Source: Campanula takesimana (Eukaryota > Streptophyta > Magnoliopsida > Asterales > Campanulaceae). From it: 64,000 bases of DNA. The notes beneath the pieces are model-generated. The model had not been told where the DNA came from. It searched no databases and saw nothing but the letters and a program-made list of their open reading frames with translations. The stretch is taken from positions 1,550,001 through 1,614,000 of the forward strand of contig JAOWBW010000036.1 in the NCBI GenBank assembly GCA_026119855.1, written 5' to 3'. Made by a program: the position numbers and the translations under genes. Below are positions 20,969-31,539 of this stretch, one piece after another. Position 1 is the first letter of the stretch, and the number at the start of each line of letters is the position of its first letter.

Positions 20969-23287
20969 GTGTTTTTTCCAAAGTTTATGAAAAGAGTCCG
21001 GAGAGGTGACAATTACGTTGAATACAATCCGGAACCTGAGAGATACCTTAGAGAAAGACTTAGAAGTTTGAGAGAAACTTTAGAGAAAGAAATGGTGAGA
21101 GAAAACAACGAAGACGGGCAAAATTCGGGCGATGCCCCACCACCTAAGACCTTACGGGAGTTTGTTAACCCAAGCACCCCGGGTTCTAGGACGCCCATAG
21201 TAGTACCAAATGCCGACGCAATCACATTTGAGATAAAGCCACAACTTCTCCATATGGTTATGAACAACCAATTTGGTGGCTCGGCACTTGAAGATCCGCA
21301 CCTCCATGTCCAAACTTTCTTGGAGTATTGTGATACTACAAGGATTGTTGGAGTCACACCCGAGGCAATACGGATGCGCCTATTCCCATTCTCATTAAGG
21401 GATAAGGCGAAACAATGGTTGAACTCGGTCCCACACAACTCTTTAACAACATGGGACCAAGTTCAAGAGGCTTTCCTTGGACGTTTCTTCCCTCCTTCAA
21501 AAACCGCTCAAATCCGGACCAAGATCACTAATTTTAGTCAAAATGGAGATGAGTCGCTTTATGATGCTTGGGAGCGTTTCAAAGAACTCCTAAGGATGTG
21601 CCCACACCACGGGCTTGAAAAGTGGTTGATAGTGCACACCTTCTACAACGGTCTCACATTCAAGACAAGAGAGACCATAGATGCTGCTGCGGGAGGAGCA
21701 CTCATGAATAAAGGAGTGGACGAGGCATATGACTTGATCGAGAGCATTGCCCTGAACCACTACCAATGGTCCAATGAAAGGGACCAACCGCAAGTATCAG
21801 CAGGTAAGTATAATGTTGATGTCGTCACTCTTCTATCTTCAAAATTTGATACTCTTTTCAAAAAGATAGATAGCTTGAATACAAATTCCGTGGCTAACAT
21901 TAATGTTTTATGTGAACTATGTGGGTCAAACTCACATAGTAGCGAAAGTTGTGATTTACTTGACACTACTTCTAGTGAGCAAGTTAATTTTGTTTCTAAT
22001 GGACAACGAGGGGGTATGTATTCAAACACATACAATCCCGAATGGAAAAATCACCCCAACTTGTCCTATAGAAATAACAATGTTTTAAACCCACAACCTT
22101 CCTCACAACCACCGGGATTTGTACCCAAGAATTTCAACAATAATGCTTTCCCTCCCCCTAAATCTAAATTAGATCTTCTTATGGATTATATGATTGAAAA
22201 TAATAAGAACCAAGAGAAAATCAATAATGAATTTAGGGAAAATTTTAAAATTTTGAATGCTAGGTTTGATAACTTAGCTGCTCATAACAAAATGTTAGAG
22301 AGCCAGCAAGCTCAACAGGCCAACCTGCCGCAAAGACCACAAGGGAGTCTTCCCGGTCAACCTCAAAGGCCTAGCGAGCATGCAAATGTAATAGTTTCAA
22401 TAAATAAAGAAGAGGAAAATGAAAGTCCAACCCCACCAAAAGTTGAGACTGAAAATGAGACTAGTTACAATAGATATTTTGAACCACCGATACCGTACCC
22501 AAAAAGATTAATAAAGAAAGGGGTTGATGAACAACATGCCGAATTTTTGGAAACATTAAAATCAATGAATATTAGAGTTCCTTATTCTGATGACCAGAAA
22601 GAAATACCTTCTTATGCAAAGCCTTTGAAGGAAATGATTTTTAAAAAGAAGTCTTTAGAAGAATTTGAAAATTTCACTTTGGCGGAAGATGTTAGTGCCA
22701 TTTTACAAAAGAAACTTCCGCCTAAACTCAAAGATCCCGGCACTTTTTCTATCCCCTGTAGTATCGGTAGGATCAATATGGATAATGCTATGCTTGATTT
22801 AGGGGCTAGCATTAGTATAATGCCTTTTTCGGTTAGTCAGGGATTAGGTGTGGGGGAACTCCAACCCACCACCATATCTCTGCAGTTGGCAGACCGATCC
22901 ATTCAATACCCGATAGGTATTATGGAAAACTTGCCGTGTCGAATAGGGAGCCTAATCATCCCTGTCGACTTTGTGATCCTCGAGATTGAGGAGGATCAAG
23001 ATATCCCAGTCATCTTGGGAAGGCCTTTCCTTGCAACTGCGGGAGCCATAATTGATGTGAAAAAGGGTACTCTTACTTTAAATGTTGGAGATCAAAAAGA
23101 GGAATTTTGGAGGAGTACCCCAACCATTGAAGACTCTTGTCAAAAAATTGATATTTTAAAAGAAAATCATAAGGAAATTAATGTCATAAAATCTATGGAT
23201 TCCAAAAGGGATCATATAGATGAATTCAAAGCTTATGAAAATTATTTGAAAGAAATAAAGGAAGCAAGGAAAGTACCAAGAATTTAG
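20969..23287 (+). CDS. gag-pro: Athila-type gag-protease polyprotein
   Basis: The one long, uninterrupted retroelement frame in the nest: 772 codons from 20969; the ATG at 20987 (MKRVRRGDNY) is an equally likely start. The capsid region includes LHVQTFLEYCDTTRIVGV, AKQWLNSVP and SLYDAWERFKELLRMCPHHG (about residues 110-215). One zinc knuckle, CELCGSNSHSSESC, lies near residue 315. A Gln/Pro-rich linker leads to an aspartic protease with LDLGASISIMP near residue 609 and VILGRPFLATAGAI near 680. Gag would form the particle and protease would mature it. The frame ends where RT should begin, so replication needs RT and integrase from another element. No damage is seen. Confidence 0.9.
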   Translation: MFFPKFMKRVRRGDNYVEYNPEPERYLRERLRSLRETLEKEMVRENNEDGQNSGDAPPPKTLREFVNPSTPGSRTPIVVPNADAITFEIKPQLLHMVMNNQFGGSALEDPHLHVQTFLEYCDTTRIVGVTPEAIRMRLFPFSLRDKAKQWLNSVPHNSLTTWDQVQEAFLGRFFPPSKTAQIRTKITNFSQNGDESLYDAWERFKELLRMCPHHGLEKWLIVHTFYNGLTFKTRETIDAAAGGALMNKGVDEAYDLIESIALNHYQWSNERDQPQVSAGKYNVDVVTLLSSKFDTLFKKIDSLNTNSVANINVLCELCGSNSHSSESCDLLDTTSSEQVNFVSNGQRGGMYSNTYNPEWKNHPNLSYRNNNVLNPQPSSQPPGFVPKNFNNNAFPPPKSKLDLLMDYMIENNKNQEKINNEFRENFKILNARFDNLAAHNKMLESQQAQQANLPQRPQGSLPGQPQRPSEHANVIVSINKEEENESPTPPKVETENETSYNRYFEPPIPYPKRLIKKGVDEQHAEFLETLKSMNIRVPYSDDQKEIPSYAKPLKEMIFKKKSLEEFENFTLAEDVSAILQKKLPPKLKDPGTFSIPCSIGRINMDNAMLDLGASISIMPFSVSQGLGVGELQPTTISLQLADRSIQYPIGIMENLPCRIGSLIIPVDFVILEIEEDQDIPVILGRPFLATAGAIIDVKKGTLTLNVGDQKEEFWRSTPTIEDSCQKIDILKENHKEINVIKSMDSKRDHIDEFKAYENYLKEIKEARKVPRI

Positions 23288-23667
23288 ACTGGAAGAGGGT
23301 GCTACATGATGAAAATGATGGAGATGACATCATAGAAAAACCAAAGAAAGTAGCACCACAGAAAATAACGGGATTACGAGCTTGCAAAGATTTTCATAAA
23401 TTAATCCCGTCAAAGAATGGATGGCGCATATGTACTGATCATAGGGCCCTAAACAATCCACCGGAGAAGAAGTGGCGTATTGTCAAAGACAATAGGCCAT
23501 CTCGATACCGTACAATGGCCATTCCAATTAACAAAAAGGCGTCGAGCTAAAGACGTTAAACAAGCATCATCGGGTGGTAACCGATGGATTATTTTGTTTT
23601 TTTTTTTTTTTTTTTTTTTTATTATTATTATTATTGTTATTATGTTCTGTTTTTCTAACATTTTGTA

Positions 23668-23701
<34 letters not shown>

Positions 23702-24193
23702 AAGAATTTTCGAAGATCCGATCGGGTCAACAATATAATCCGACCGGATCATCTAGATCCGACCGGGCCAAGCTGAAGCACCCGACCGGATCAAGCAACT
23801 CTGGAGATTCCAGAGAAAATTATCCGTCCGGGTCTGAAAAATAATCCGACCGGACCATAATAAATCCGACCGGATCCCCAGAGCGACCCGCCCGGATCAG
23901 TCGCATAAAAGGACATACCGATTCGCCAAAAGGTCAGATCTGTTCAATTGTATTCTCATTCTTCCCTTCTTCTTCATCTCAAACCTGTCTCACCACCACC
24001 TCCACCACCATTTCAGTGATAAGTTATTAGTTCCCCCGTCCCCATTTTTACTTTCTTGTCCAATTTTTACTTTCATGAAAACATTGGGGACAATGTTTAG
24101 TTCAAGTGTGGGGGGAGGATTTTAATAAAATTATTATATCCGTTTTTCTTTTTCTTTGCATTTAGTTAGCTTGTTGCTTGCATTTAGTTAAGT

Positions 24194-24236
<43 letters not shown>

Positions 24237-25183
24237 CCAATGCTCCCATTGATGAGAATGTTATCTATACTTACAATTTGCCTAAGTAAAATTATTTCCT
24301 CTTAAACTTTACTTTTTGAGAGATTTGTCACAAAGAACTTAGGATCATATTGGATTGTAAATGAAAAATTTTCAAAATTTATATAGACTTTTAAATATTC
24401 TTGAATAGAAGCATTACATTATTAATGAAATTGTGGATATTAAGTTTGAATACATTACACTTGTGAAAAGTTATAAAACATCCTTGTATATACATTTCAA
24501 AAACTTTTACTTCTACTCTTTTCCAAAGATTTACTACATTGTTATGATCTTTAAGAATCACGAAGCTTTCCATTTCCACTTTTAAGACTTAATAACATAA
24601 ATCAATCTTCTTGTATATCATCCACTCGAATATCCAAATGAATTTATCATTATAGAGTGTGATGATTTACAAAGAACTCAATTGCCACTTCTAAAACTTA
24701 ATGAAATTAAATTTTCCACTACCTTCATCCGCCTTATTTTTGTGATTCAAGGAGCATAACAAAATCTGAATATCTTTGAAAAAGAATAAAATCATGAGTT
24801 TAAGAAATGTATTCCCAAGCATAAAAAAACCCTATTCACAAAGCACTCAAAGAGTGAACTTAAATTCTATTTCATACTTGAAATCCACAAGTTCATTTAG
24901 TTATTCCTATATGCTCTTGTTCAATAGTATTTATTCATGTTATATTAACATCCAAAATTCTTTATTTACTTTCCAATATCCTCTTATGTTCTTTCTCACA
25001 AGTTTCTTGGGACGGAAAATTTAAAAGGAAATGATTTTGTAAAGGCAATACAATATAACAAATATTCTGAGGGAGCATTGAAACCTTCTTTGATTTTTCA
25101 AAAATTTTATGTCATTTGTCACTCTCTCTTCTTCAAAATTGTAAGCTTGCTCGAGGACAAGCAAGGTTTTAGTGTGGGGGAGT
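23288..25183 (+). other. Athila-type 3' internal region, RT and integrase missing
   Basis: A short frame at 23299-23550 contains GWRICTDHRALNN, which resembles the start of an Athila RT, then WRIVKDNRPSRY and a stop; it may be a scar of the deleted pol (low confidence). Next come T24 (23597-23620), an ATT run and A29 (23671-23699), then about eight CCGACCGG motifs (23716-23890), A34 (24199-24232), AT-rich non-coding sequence, and the PPT at 25172-25183. No gene is supported between 23551 and 25183. Confidence 0.7.
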
Positions 25184-26682
25184 TGATAAATGGCTATTTT
25201 ATAGTCATTTAAGGTCTAAATATATGTCTTTTTAGAGTCAATTTAGTATTAATGAGTCTCATATTGCATTATTTCACTTTACTTTTACGGATATAATGTG
25301 CGTGGTGTAGTATGGGTTTTGTGGACAGAAAACAGGTACTATTTGGAGCTATTTTGAGCTAAAGGGAGTAAAGGAAGGAAAGACGGGAGCAAAACATTTA
25401 AAAAGGAGAAATCAGATGCAGAAGTCAAAGATCCGACCGGACCCATCTATAAGACCCGGCCGGACCTCACCAATACAAGAACAAATTTCCAGAAGACAAA
25501 GATCCGACCGGGGCAAGGAGAAAATCCGGTCGGACCAACTGGATCCGGCCGGACCATTATGAAGACCCGCCCGGATCTTGACGCCTGTTCTGAAAGAGTG
25601 TTTCCCAACAGACACTCCTCTTGGTGGATGTATCCGGGAACAGACACTCAAATCAGTCCTAGGGCCTATATAAGAAGGCTACAACAGCCTTAGAAAAGAT
25701 AGAGATATTTTTAGAGATTGATTGTAAAGTTATTATAGTGAAATTCTAAGTATACATTATCATTTCCAGAATTTTGAGTGAATTTGAGAGAGGGTTCCTA
25801 AGCAATAAAGAAGTATTCTTCCATCATTAAGTTCTCCAATCTGAATAAGTATTCTCTTCTCTATCTTAATCCTTTATTCTTATTCTTGATGTTTTATTTA
25901 ATGGCTAGTGAGTAATCCCCCTCTTTCTTGGGGTTGGATACTCATTGTGTTCATATGTTCATCATAATTTTATGTTCTCTAAATTCATTTCTCTTCATCT
26001 TTAACAATTTTACTATATCAATCTAAAACGCCTATAACCACGATGACGTCCTTGGTTATATGAACTCCAGTTAATCGAGAGAAGGACCTAGCGGTGAATC
26101 TCGATTAGCGGACCCATATAGTCAAAACTAAGTTCATTACTCACGAGAGTAGTGTAATGGCTTAGGGATGCTCCTTGAGTGGAAAGTGTGCCGATTTTCA
26201 TAAGAAAACCTAATGGATTCTTACTAATTATGGTCAGCTAGAGATAAGCCGGAATGCCCGTTTGTGACAGGGCGGGGGAAAAACATAAACGGATTTCTCA
26301 AAGAGTTAGGACATAATTAGTATGAGAATACAAACACTACTTGCTTGATCGTGAGAAGTAGTGTAGGCTAAGCATACCATCCTTGTATAAAAATGAACCC
26401 TTAATCTAAAAGAGAGCATAAATGAATGATGAATATATGAATACTTGAGTCCCAATCCCGGGAATTCCTTTAAAATAAGAGTTTTTCCTACATAAATAGC
26501 TTTTACTATCATTTCTATTTTAAGTGACAAACAAATTTTCCTACCCCCCAATCATTTTATTTTCTTTACTTTTATCCAAAGCAAAAAAATATTTTTAGAA
26601 TTAAGTTGTCTCCGTGGGATCGACCCGTATTTGCACATACTATACTATTAATAACCCGTGCACTTGCGGTTTAAACGTAACA
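25184..26682 (+). repeat. Athila-type 3' LTR
   Basis: 1499 bp, preceded by PPT GTGTGGGGGAGT. Identical by eye to 19325-20822 except one extra C in the C run at about 26547. Confidence 0.95.
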
Positions 26683-26914
26683 ATATTTCACGCTGTAACG
26701 CCTATTTTGGATAGTATTGGTGTTTGTAAATTTGTAAATGATGTTTGTAAAGTTTGTTTTAAAGTTAAATATGAAGTCTTTGAACTTCAAGTGTTGATTT
26801 TGTTAAACTTTATGAAAGGATATTTCGAAAAAAAAAATCAAAAGTATTTTATGACGTCTTCCATTCGTGTCCCGAGCGTGGGGCCAAGTAGGACCACTGG
26901 TCTGGGGCGCGACA
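26683..26914 (+). repeat. Tekay 5' LTR, second part
   Basis: Starts with the ATATT duplication and ends GGGGCGCGACA. Matches 33317-33543 of the 3' LTR. Confidence 0.92.
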
Positions 26915-26916
26915 GT

Positions 26917-26928
26917 TGGTATCAGAGC
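26917..26928 (+). promoter_or_regulatory. Primer-binding site, tRNA-iMet (Tekay)
   Basis: TGGTATCAGAGC, two bases after the LTR end. Confidence 0.93.
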
Positions 26929-27024
26929 TAGGTTGTAGATGGTTTAGAATGACTAAATGACCTAGGAGTGTAGTAGTGTATAGAGTGAGTAATGTTGAGT
27001 GTCTTATGCAGGTACTTATTGAAA

Positions 27025-27912
27025 ATGGTTGGAACCGAGGGTGATCAGTCTGGGCCTTCAGGGCAAGATAAGGTCAGAGAGGAAGCTCGAATAATGTTTC
27101 AACGCATGTTTGAAGCTGCGATGAAAACAATCAATGATCAGAGACCAGAGAGGGAACAAGCACCACCAAGATATGGCCTAGAACAATTTCTGAAAATGAA
27201 GCCTATGGGGTATGATGGAGAGCCTGATGTCACTAAGGCTGAAAGGTGGGTTGAGTCGATGGATAAAATTTTCGATGTTCTACAATGTACTGAGGAAGAT
27301 AAAGTTCGATTTGCAACTTATAAACTGATTAGAGCAGCTGAGTATTGGTGGAAAGTGGTGAAAGCTAGTTGGGATGAAACTCACGTACCCTATGCTTGGG
27401 AGACTTTCGTGAAGAAATTCAAAGAACACTTTATTCCCAAGGTAGACCAAGACAAAAAGGAGGTTGAATTCCTTAACTTAGAGAAGAATATGATGACGGT
27501 AGCTGAGTATGTTTCCAAGTTCACTGAATTGGCAAGGCATTGTCATTACTTGGTGGCTACTGAAGAAAGGAAGACTATGAGGTTCGTGAAAGGGTTGAGA
27601 ACAGTGATCAGAACACAGCTCATTTCTCACAAATTTCAAGACTTGCAGGATGCGATTGACCGTGCTTACCAAGTGGAACATGATATAGTTGAACACAAGA
27701 GAAATATGGAAGAAAAGGGTGGAGGAAGACAAGGAGGACAAGGGAAACAACCACAACAACAACGTGGTGATAATGGAGGAAATCAAGGAGCACCTTCACA
27801 GTTCAGGGGATCTTCTCAAGGGCAATCGGGTAACAGAAATCAAGGTAACACTTCAGGGGGTCAGAATAAGAAGGTTTGTAACTATTGTAAAAAAGAAGGG
27901 CATTCTGAATAG
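27025..27912 (+). pseudogene. gag: Tekay gag
   Basis: Start chosen at the ATG at 27025 (MVGTEGDQSG), since the ATG at 26992 is followed by leader-like sequence. The Retrotrans_gag core is clear (AERWVESMDKIFDVLQCTEEDKV; YWWKVV; FKEHFIPK; LARHCHYLV). A Gly/Gln/Asn-rich linker follows, then the first zinc knuckle begins (CNYCKKEGHSE) and is cut by an in-frame TAG at 27910-27912, between its His and last Cys. The same frame continues past the TAG with the missing Cys and a second knuckle (CMNCGQLGHFQRNC). A normal chromovirus reads gag-pol as one frame. Confidence 0.88.
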
Positions 27913-29811
27913 AGATGTTGGAAGAAACAAGGTAGATGTATGAATTGCGGTCAGTTGGGTCATTTTCAGAGGAATTGTCCCAGGTTTAATAATCAGTCTT
28001 CGGGAAGTGTAGTTGGGTCTTTTCAGGGCCAAAAGAGAGATTCTTCAGGGAGGCCTAAGGTGCAGGGTCGTCTCTTAGCCATCACTCAAAAACAGGCTTC
28101 AGATTTTTCTAATGTGATAGGAGGTATAATTTCTGTGTCTAGTTTGAGGGAACGATCACTTATAGACCCTGACTCTTCGTATTCTTATGTGTCTGTGCAT
28201 TTTGCTTCTCGATTGCATTTGTCTTCTGAGTCTCTACCTTATGTGTTAGAGGTGTCTACTCCTATGGGGGAGTGTTTGGTGACCAATAAGGTGTTGCCTT
28301 CTTGTGATGTGCATATACGTGAGCATGTTTTGCCTGCTGATTTAGTTATCTTGCCATTACAAGATTTTGATATTATTTTGGGTATGGATTGGTTGAGTAA
28401 ATATCATGCTTTTGTTGAATGCTTTAAAAAGGTGGTCACATTTTCTATCCCTAATATCCCTGAATTTACCTTTGAGGTCGTTCTTTTGGGTAGGGAGATT
28501 CGTATTATTTCTTATGTGAAGGCTAGAAAGTTATTGAATCGTGGTTGTGTGGGGTATTTGTCCAGTGTTCTTGATTCTACTAAAAGGGTTCCTAATATAG
28601 ATGATGTGCCTATTGTTAAAGAATTTTCAGATGTATTTTCTTCTGAGTATGCTATACCTCCTGACCGGGAAATCGAGTTCTGTATTGACTTACTTCTAGG
28701 TACAGCTCCTATATCTGAGGAACCTTACAGAATGGCTCCAGCTGAACTGAAAGAGTTGAAGGTTCAATTGCAAGAGATACTTGATAGAGGATTCATCTGT
28801 CCTAGTGTATCGTCGTGGGGAGCTCCTGTGTTGTTTGTAAAGAAGAAGGATGGATCTTTGAGACTGTGTATTGATTATCGGAAGTTGAATCAGGTAACCA
28901 TAAAGAATAAATATCCTCTCCCTCATATTGATGATTTATTTGATCAACTTCAAGGTTCAGTCGTCTTTTCAAAGCTTGACTTGAGGAGTGGGTATCACCA
29001 GATGAAAATCCGTTCTGAAGACATTTGTAAAATTGCTTTCCGTAGTAGATATGGCCATTATAAGTTTCTTGTTATGCCTTTCGAGTTTACTAATGCTCCG
29101 ACTGTTTTTATGGATATGATGAATAGGGTATTTAAACCTTATCTTGATACCTTTGTGGTTGTATTTATTGATGATATTCTTGTTTATTCAAAGTCCCGGG
29201 AGGAGCATGAACAGCACTTGCGAATGGTATTATCTATTCTTCGGGAGAAGCAATTGTTTGCGAAGTTTAGTAAATGTGCTTTTTGGCTCGATGAAGTATA
29301 TTTTCTTGGGCACGTGATTTCTAATAGAGGCATATCAGTTGATCCATCCAAGGTTGAGGCTATTGTGAGTTGGAAGAGGCCAGAATCAGTGTCAGAAATT
29401 CAAAGTTTCTTGGGATTAGCTGGGTACTACAGAAGGTTCATTGAAGGGTTCTCTAAGATTTCAACTCCATTAACTCAGTTGACTCGAAAGAATGTGCCTT
29501 ATATGTGGAATGAAAAATGTCAAATCAGTTTTGAGGAGTTGAAGAAAAGATTGACTACTGCTCTTATTCTTGCACTCCCTAATGGAAACGATGATTTGGT
29601 GATATATAGTGATGCTTTTAAAGAAGGCCTCGGGTGTGCATTAATTCAAAATGGAAGGGTGATTGCGTATGCTTCGAGGAAGTTGACTCCGAGTGAGCAG
29701 GATTATCCTACCCATAACATGGAGCTGCGGCTATTGTCTTTGCGTTGCACAAGTGGAAACATTATCTTTATAGAGCAAAATTTGAGATTTTTACCGATCA
29801 TCAAAGTTTGA
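27913..29811 (+). pseudogene. pol: Tekay pol: second zinc knuckle, protease, RT, start of RNase H
   Basis: In phase with gag. The protease active site reads LIDPDSSYSYVS where D-(S/T)-G or D-P-G is expected, so the key Gly is Asp here. VILPLQDFDIILGMDWL is the second protease motif. RT is intact in its motifs: ELKVQLQEILDRGFICPSV, LRLCIDYRKLNQVT, FSKLDLRSGYHQ, catalytic FIDDILVYSKS. RNase H begins VIYSDAFKEGLGCAL. A one-base deletion near 29727 shifts the frame, so residues after 29727 here are out of phase; the true frame continues from about 29745. Confidence 0.9.
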
Positions 29812-30932
29812 AGTATCTTTTCTCACAAAAAGAGTTGAATAACAGGCAAAGAAGATGGATGGAGTTACTGAAGGACTATGATTGTACTATCTCTTATCAT
29901 CCGGGTAAAGCAAATGTAGTAGCTGATGCCATTAGCCGGAAATCTTATATGGCTTCATTGATGGTGCGTGAATGGAAGATGTTGGAGGATGCTCAAGATT
30001 GGAGTCCTTATGAATCAAAGCATGGAGCTATTTTTGCGAACATTCGAGTATTACCAACTTTAATTCAACAAATAAAAGAAGCTCAGAAGGATGATCCGGA
30101 GTTAGTGAAAATAATGGATAAAATCAAAGATGGCAAATTTGAGGGTTTCTCTCTCAATTATGAAGGAGTGTTAATTTTCAGAGGCCGGTTATGTGTGCCT
30201 TGTGCTGATGGGATTAAACGCCAAGTTCTTGATGAAGGCCATAAGTCGAGGTATACTATTCATCCCGGGAGCACTAAAATGTATCAAAATTTGAAGCAAC
30301 ACTTTTGGTGGAATAATATGAAGAGGGAAATAGCGGATTATGTATTCAAGTGTTTAACATGTCAACAAGTTAAAGATGAGCATCAAAGGCCTGCGGGGTT
30401 GCTTCAACCATTAGAGATTCCGGAATGGAAGTGGGAACATGTTACTAGGGATTTTGTGACAGGGTTGCCTCGCACTCGAAGAAGGTTTGATGCAGTTTGG
30501 GTGGTCGTAGACAGGTTGACAAAGTCTTCTCATTTTCTACCTATTGAAACTGGTTATTCTTTGGAAAGGCTTGCAAACTTGTACATTAATAAGATTGTGA
30601 GATTACATGGAGTCCCAGTGAGCATTGTATCGGATCGTGACCCTAGATTCACATCTCGATTTTGGCAAGCGTTTCAGAAGGCTTTGGGTTCAGAGTTGAG
30701 GTTTAGTACAGCTTTTCATCCTCATACAGATGGTCAGTCAGAGAGAACCATTCAAATTCTTGAGGATATGTTGAGAGCTTGTTCTGTTGACTTTTCTAAT
30801 TCGTGGGATACTCATTTGCCTCTCGTAGAGTTTGCTTATAATAACAGTTTTCAATCCAGTATTGGGATGGCTCCATATGAAGCATTATATGGAAGGAAAT
30901 GTCGTTCTCCTATTTGTTGGGATGAAGTGTGA
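29745..30932 (+). pseudogene. pol: Tekay pol: rest of RNase H and integrase
   Basis: The frame after the deletion starts within RNase H (FEIFTDHQSLKYLFSQKELN). Integrase follows: HHCC finger (HKSRYTIHPG...CLTCQQVK), then FDAVWVVVDRLTKSSHF, IVSDRDPRFTS and HTDGQSERTIQ, giving the D, D, E residues. An in-frame TGA at 30930-30932 (after CRSPICWDEV) is a nonsense change; the same frame continues after it. Confidence 0.9.
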
Positions 30933-31499
30933 GAAGCAAAGATTTGGGGTGTTCAGATGGTAAATGATTCAGTTGAAAAGATTAAACTTATTCGGGATCG
31001 CTTGAGTACCGCTCAGAGTAGACAGAAAAGCTATGCCGATCACCGGAGACGAGATCTCGAGTTTGAAAAGGCTGAATTTGTGTTTCTAAAAGTTTCACCT
31101 AAAGTGAGGATTCGAAGGTATGGGAAGAAGGTCAAGCTAGCACCGAGGTATGTTGGCCCATTTGAGATTCTTGGAAGAGTTGGAGATCATGCCTATCGTC
31201 TTGCATTACCTCCTTCTCTTGATAGGATTCATAATGTATTTCATGTCTCTATGCTTCGGAAGTACGTGTATGATCCTTCTCATGTCTTGTCCGAGGTTCC
31301 CGAGGATATTGAACCGAGTATGTCTTATGAAGATCACCCAGTCCAAGTGATTGATTCGAAGGTCCAAGAATTGAGAAATAAGAGTATTCCTCTTGTTCGA
31401 GTTGTGTGGAGGAACCATAATGTGGAAGAATCAACTTGGGAGCTTCGGGAGGAGATCGAGAGAAAGTACCCTTGGTTGTTTGAGGGCCTAGGTAAGTAA
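30933..31499 (+). pseudogene. pol: Tekay integrase C-terminus and chromodomain
   Basis: In phase with the integrase beyond the TGA. It has the GPY/F-type motif (KLAPRYVGPFEILGRVG), HNVFHVSMLRKYV, and a chromodomain-like end (VRVVWRNHNVEESTWELREE...YPWLF). Chromodomains of this type are known to direct insertion toward marked chromatin. The natural stop is at 31497-31499. Confidence 0.88.
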
Positions 31500-31539
31500 C
31501 CCTAAAATTCGGGACGAATTTTCTTTAAGGGGGAGTGAT

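Larger units (their letters stand above)
19325..26682 (+). mobile_element. Athila-type Ty3/gypsy element reduced to gag-protease, recently inserted
   Basis: Seen: LTRs of 1498 and 1499 bp, TSD ATATT (19320-19324, 26683-26687), a tRNA-Asp PBS, a 772-codon gag-protease frame, PPT AGTGTGGGGGAGT. The LTRs read as identical apart from one extra C at about 26547. RT, RNase H and integrase are absent. Known: the tRNA-Asp primer and the gag motif WERFKELLRMCPHHG belong to the Athila lineage. Inference: it is non-autonomous and was moved recently by an autonomous relative. It sits inside the Tekay 5' LTR, the fourth layer of the nest. Confidence 0.93.

Noticed and set aside
23299..23550. Independent 83-codon gene
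   Set aside because: Sits at the pol deletion point of the Athila-type element; at most an RT stub.
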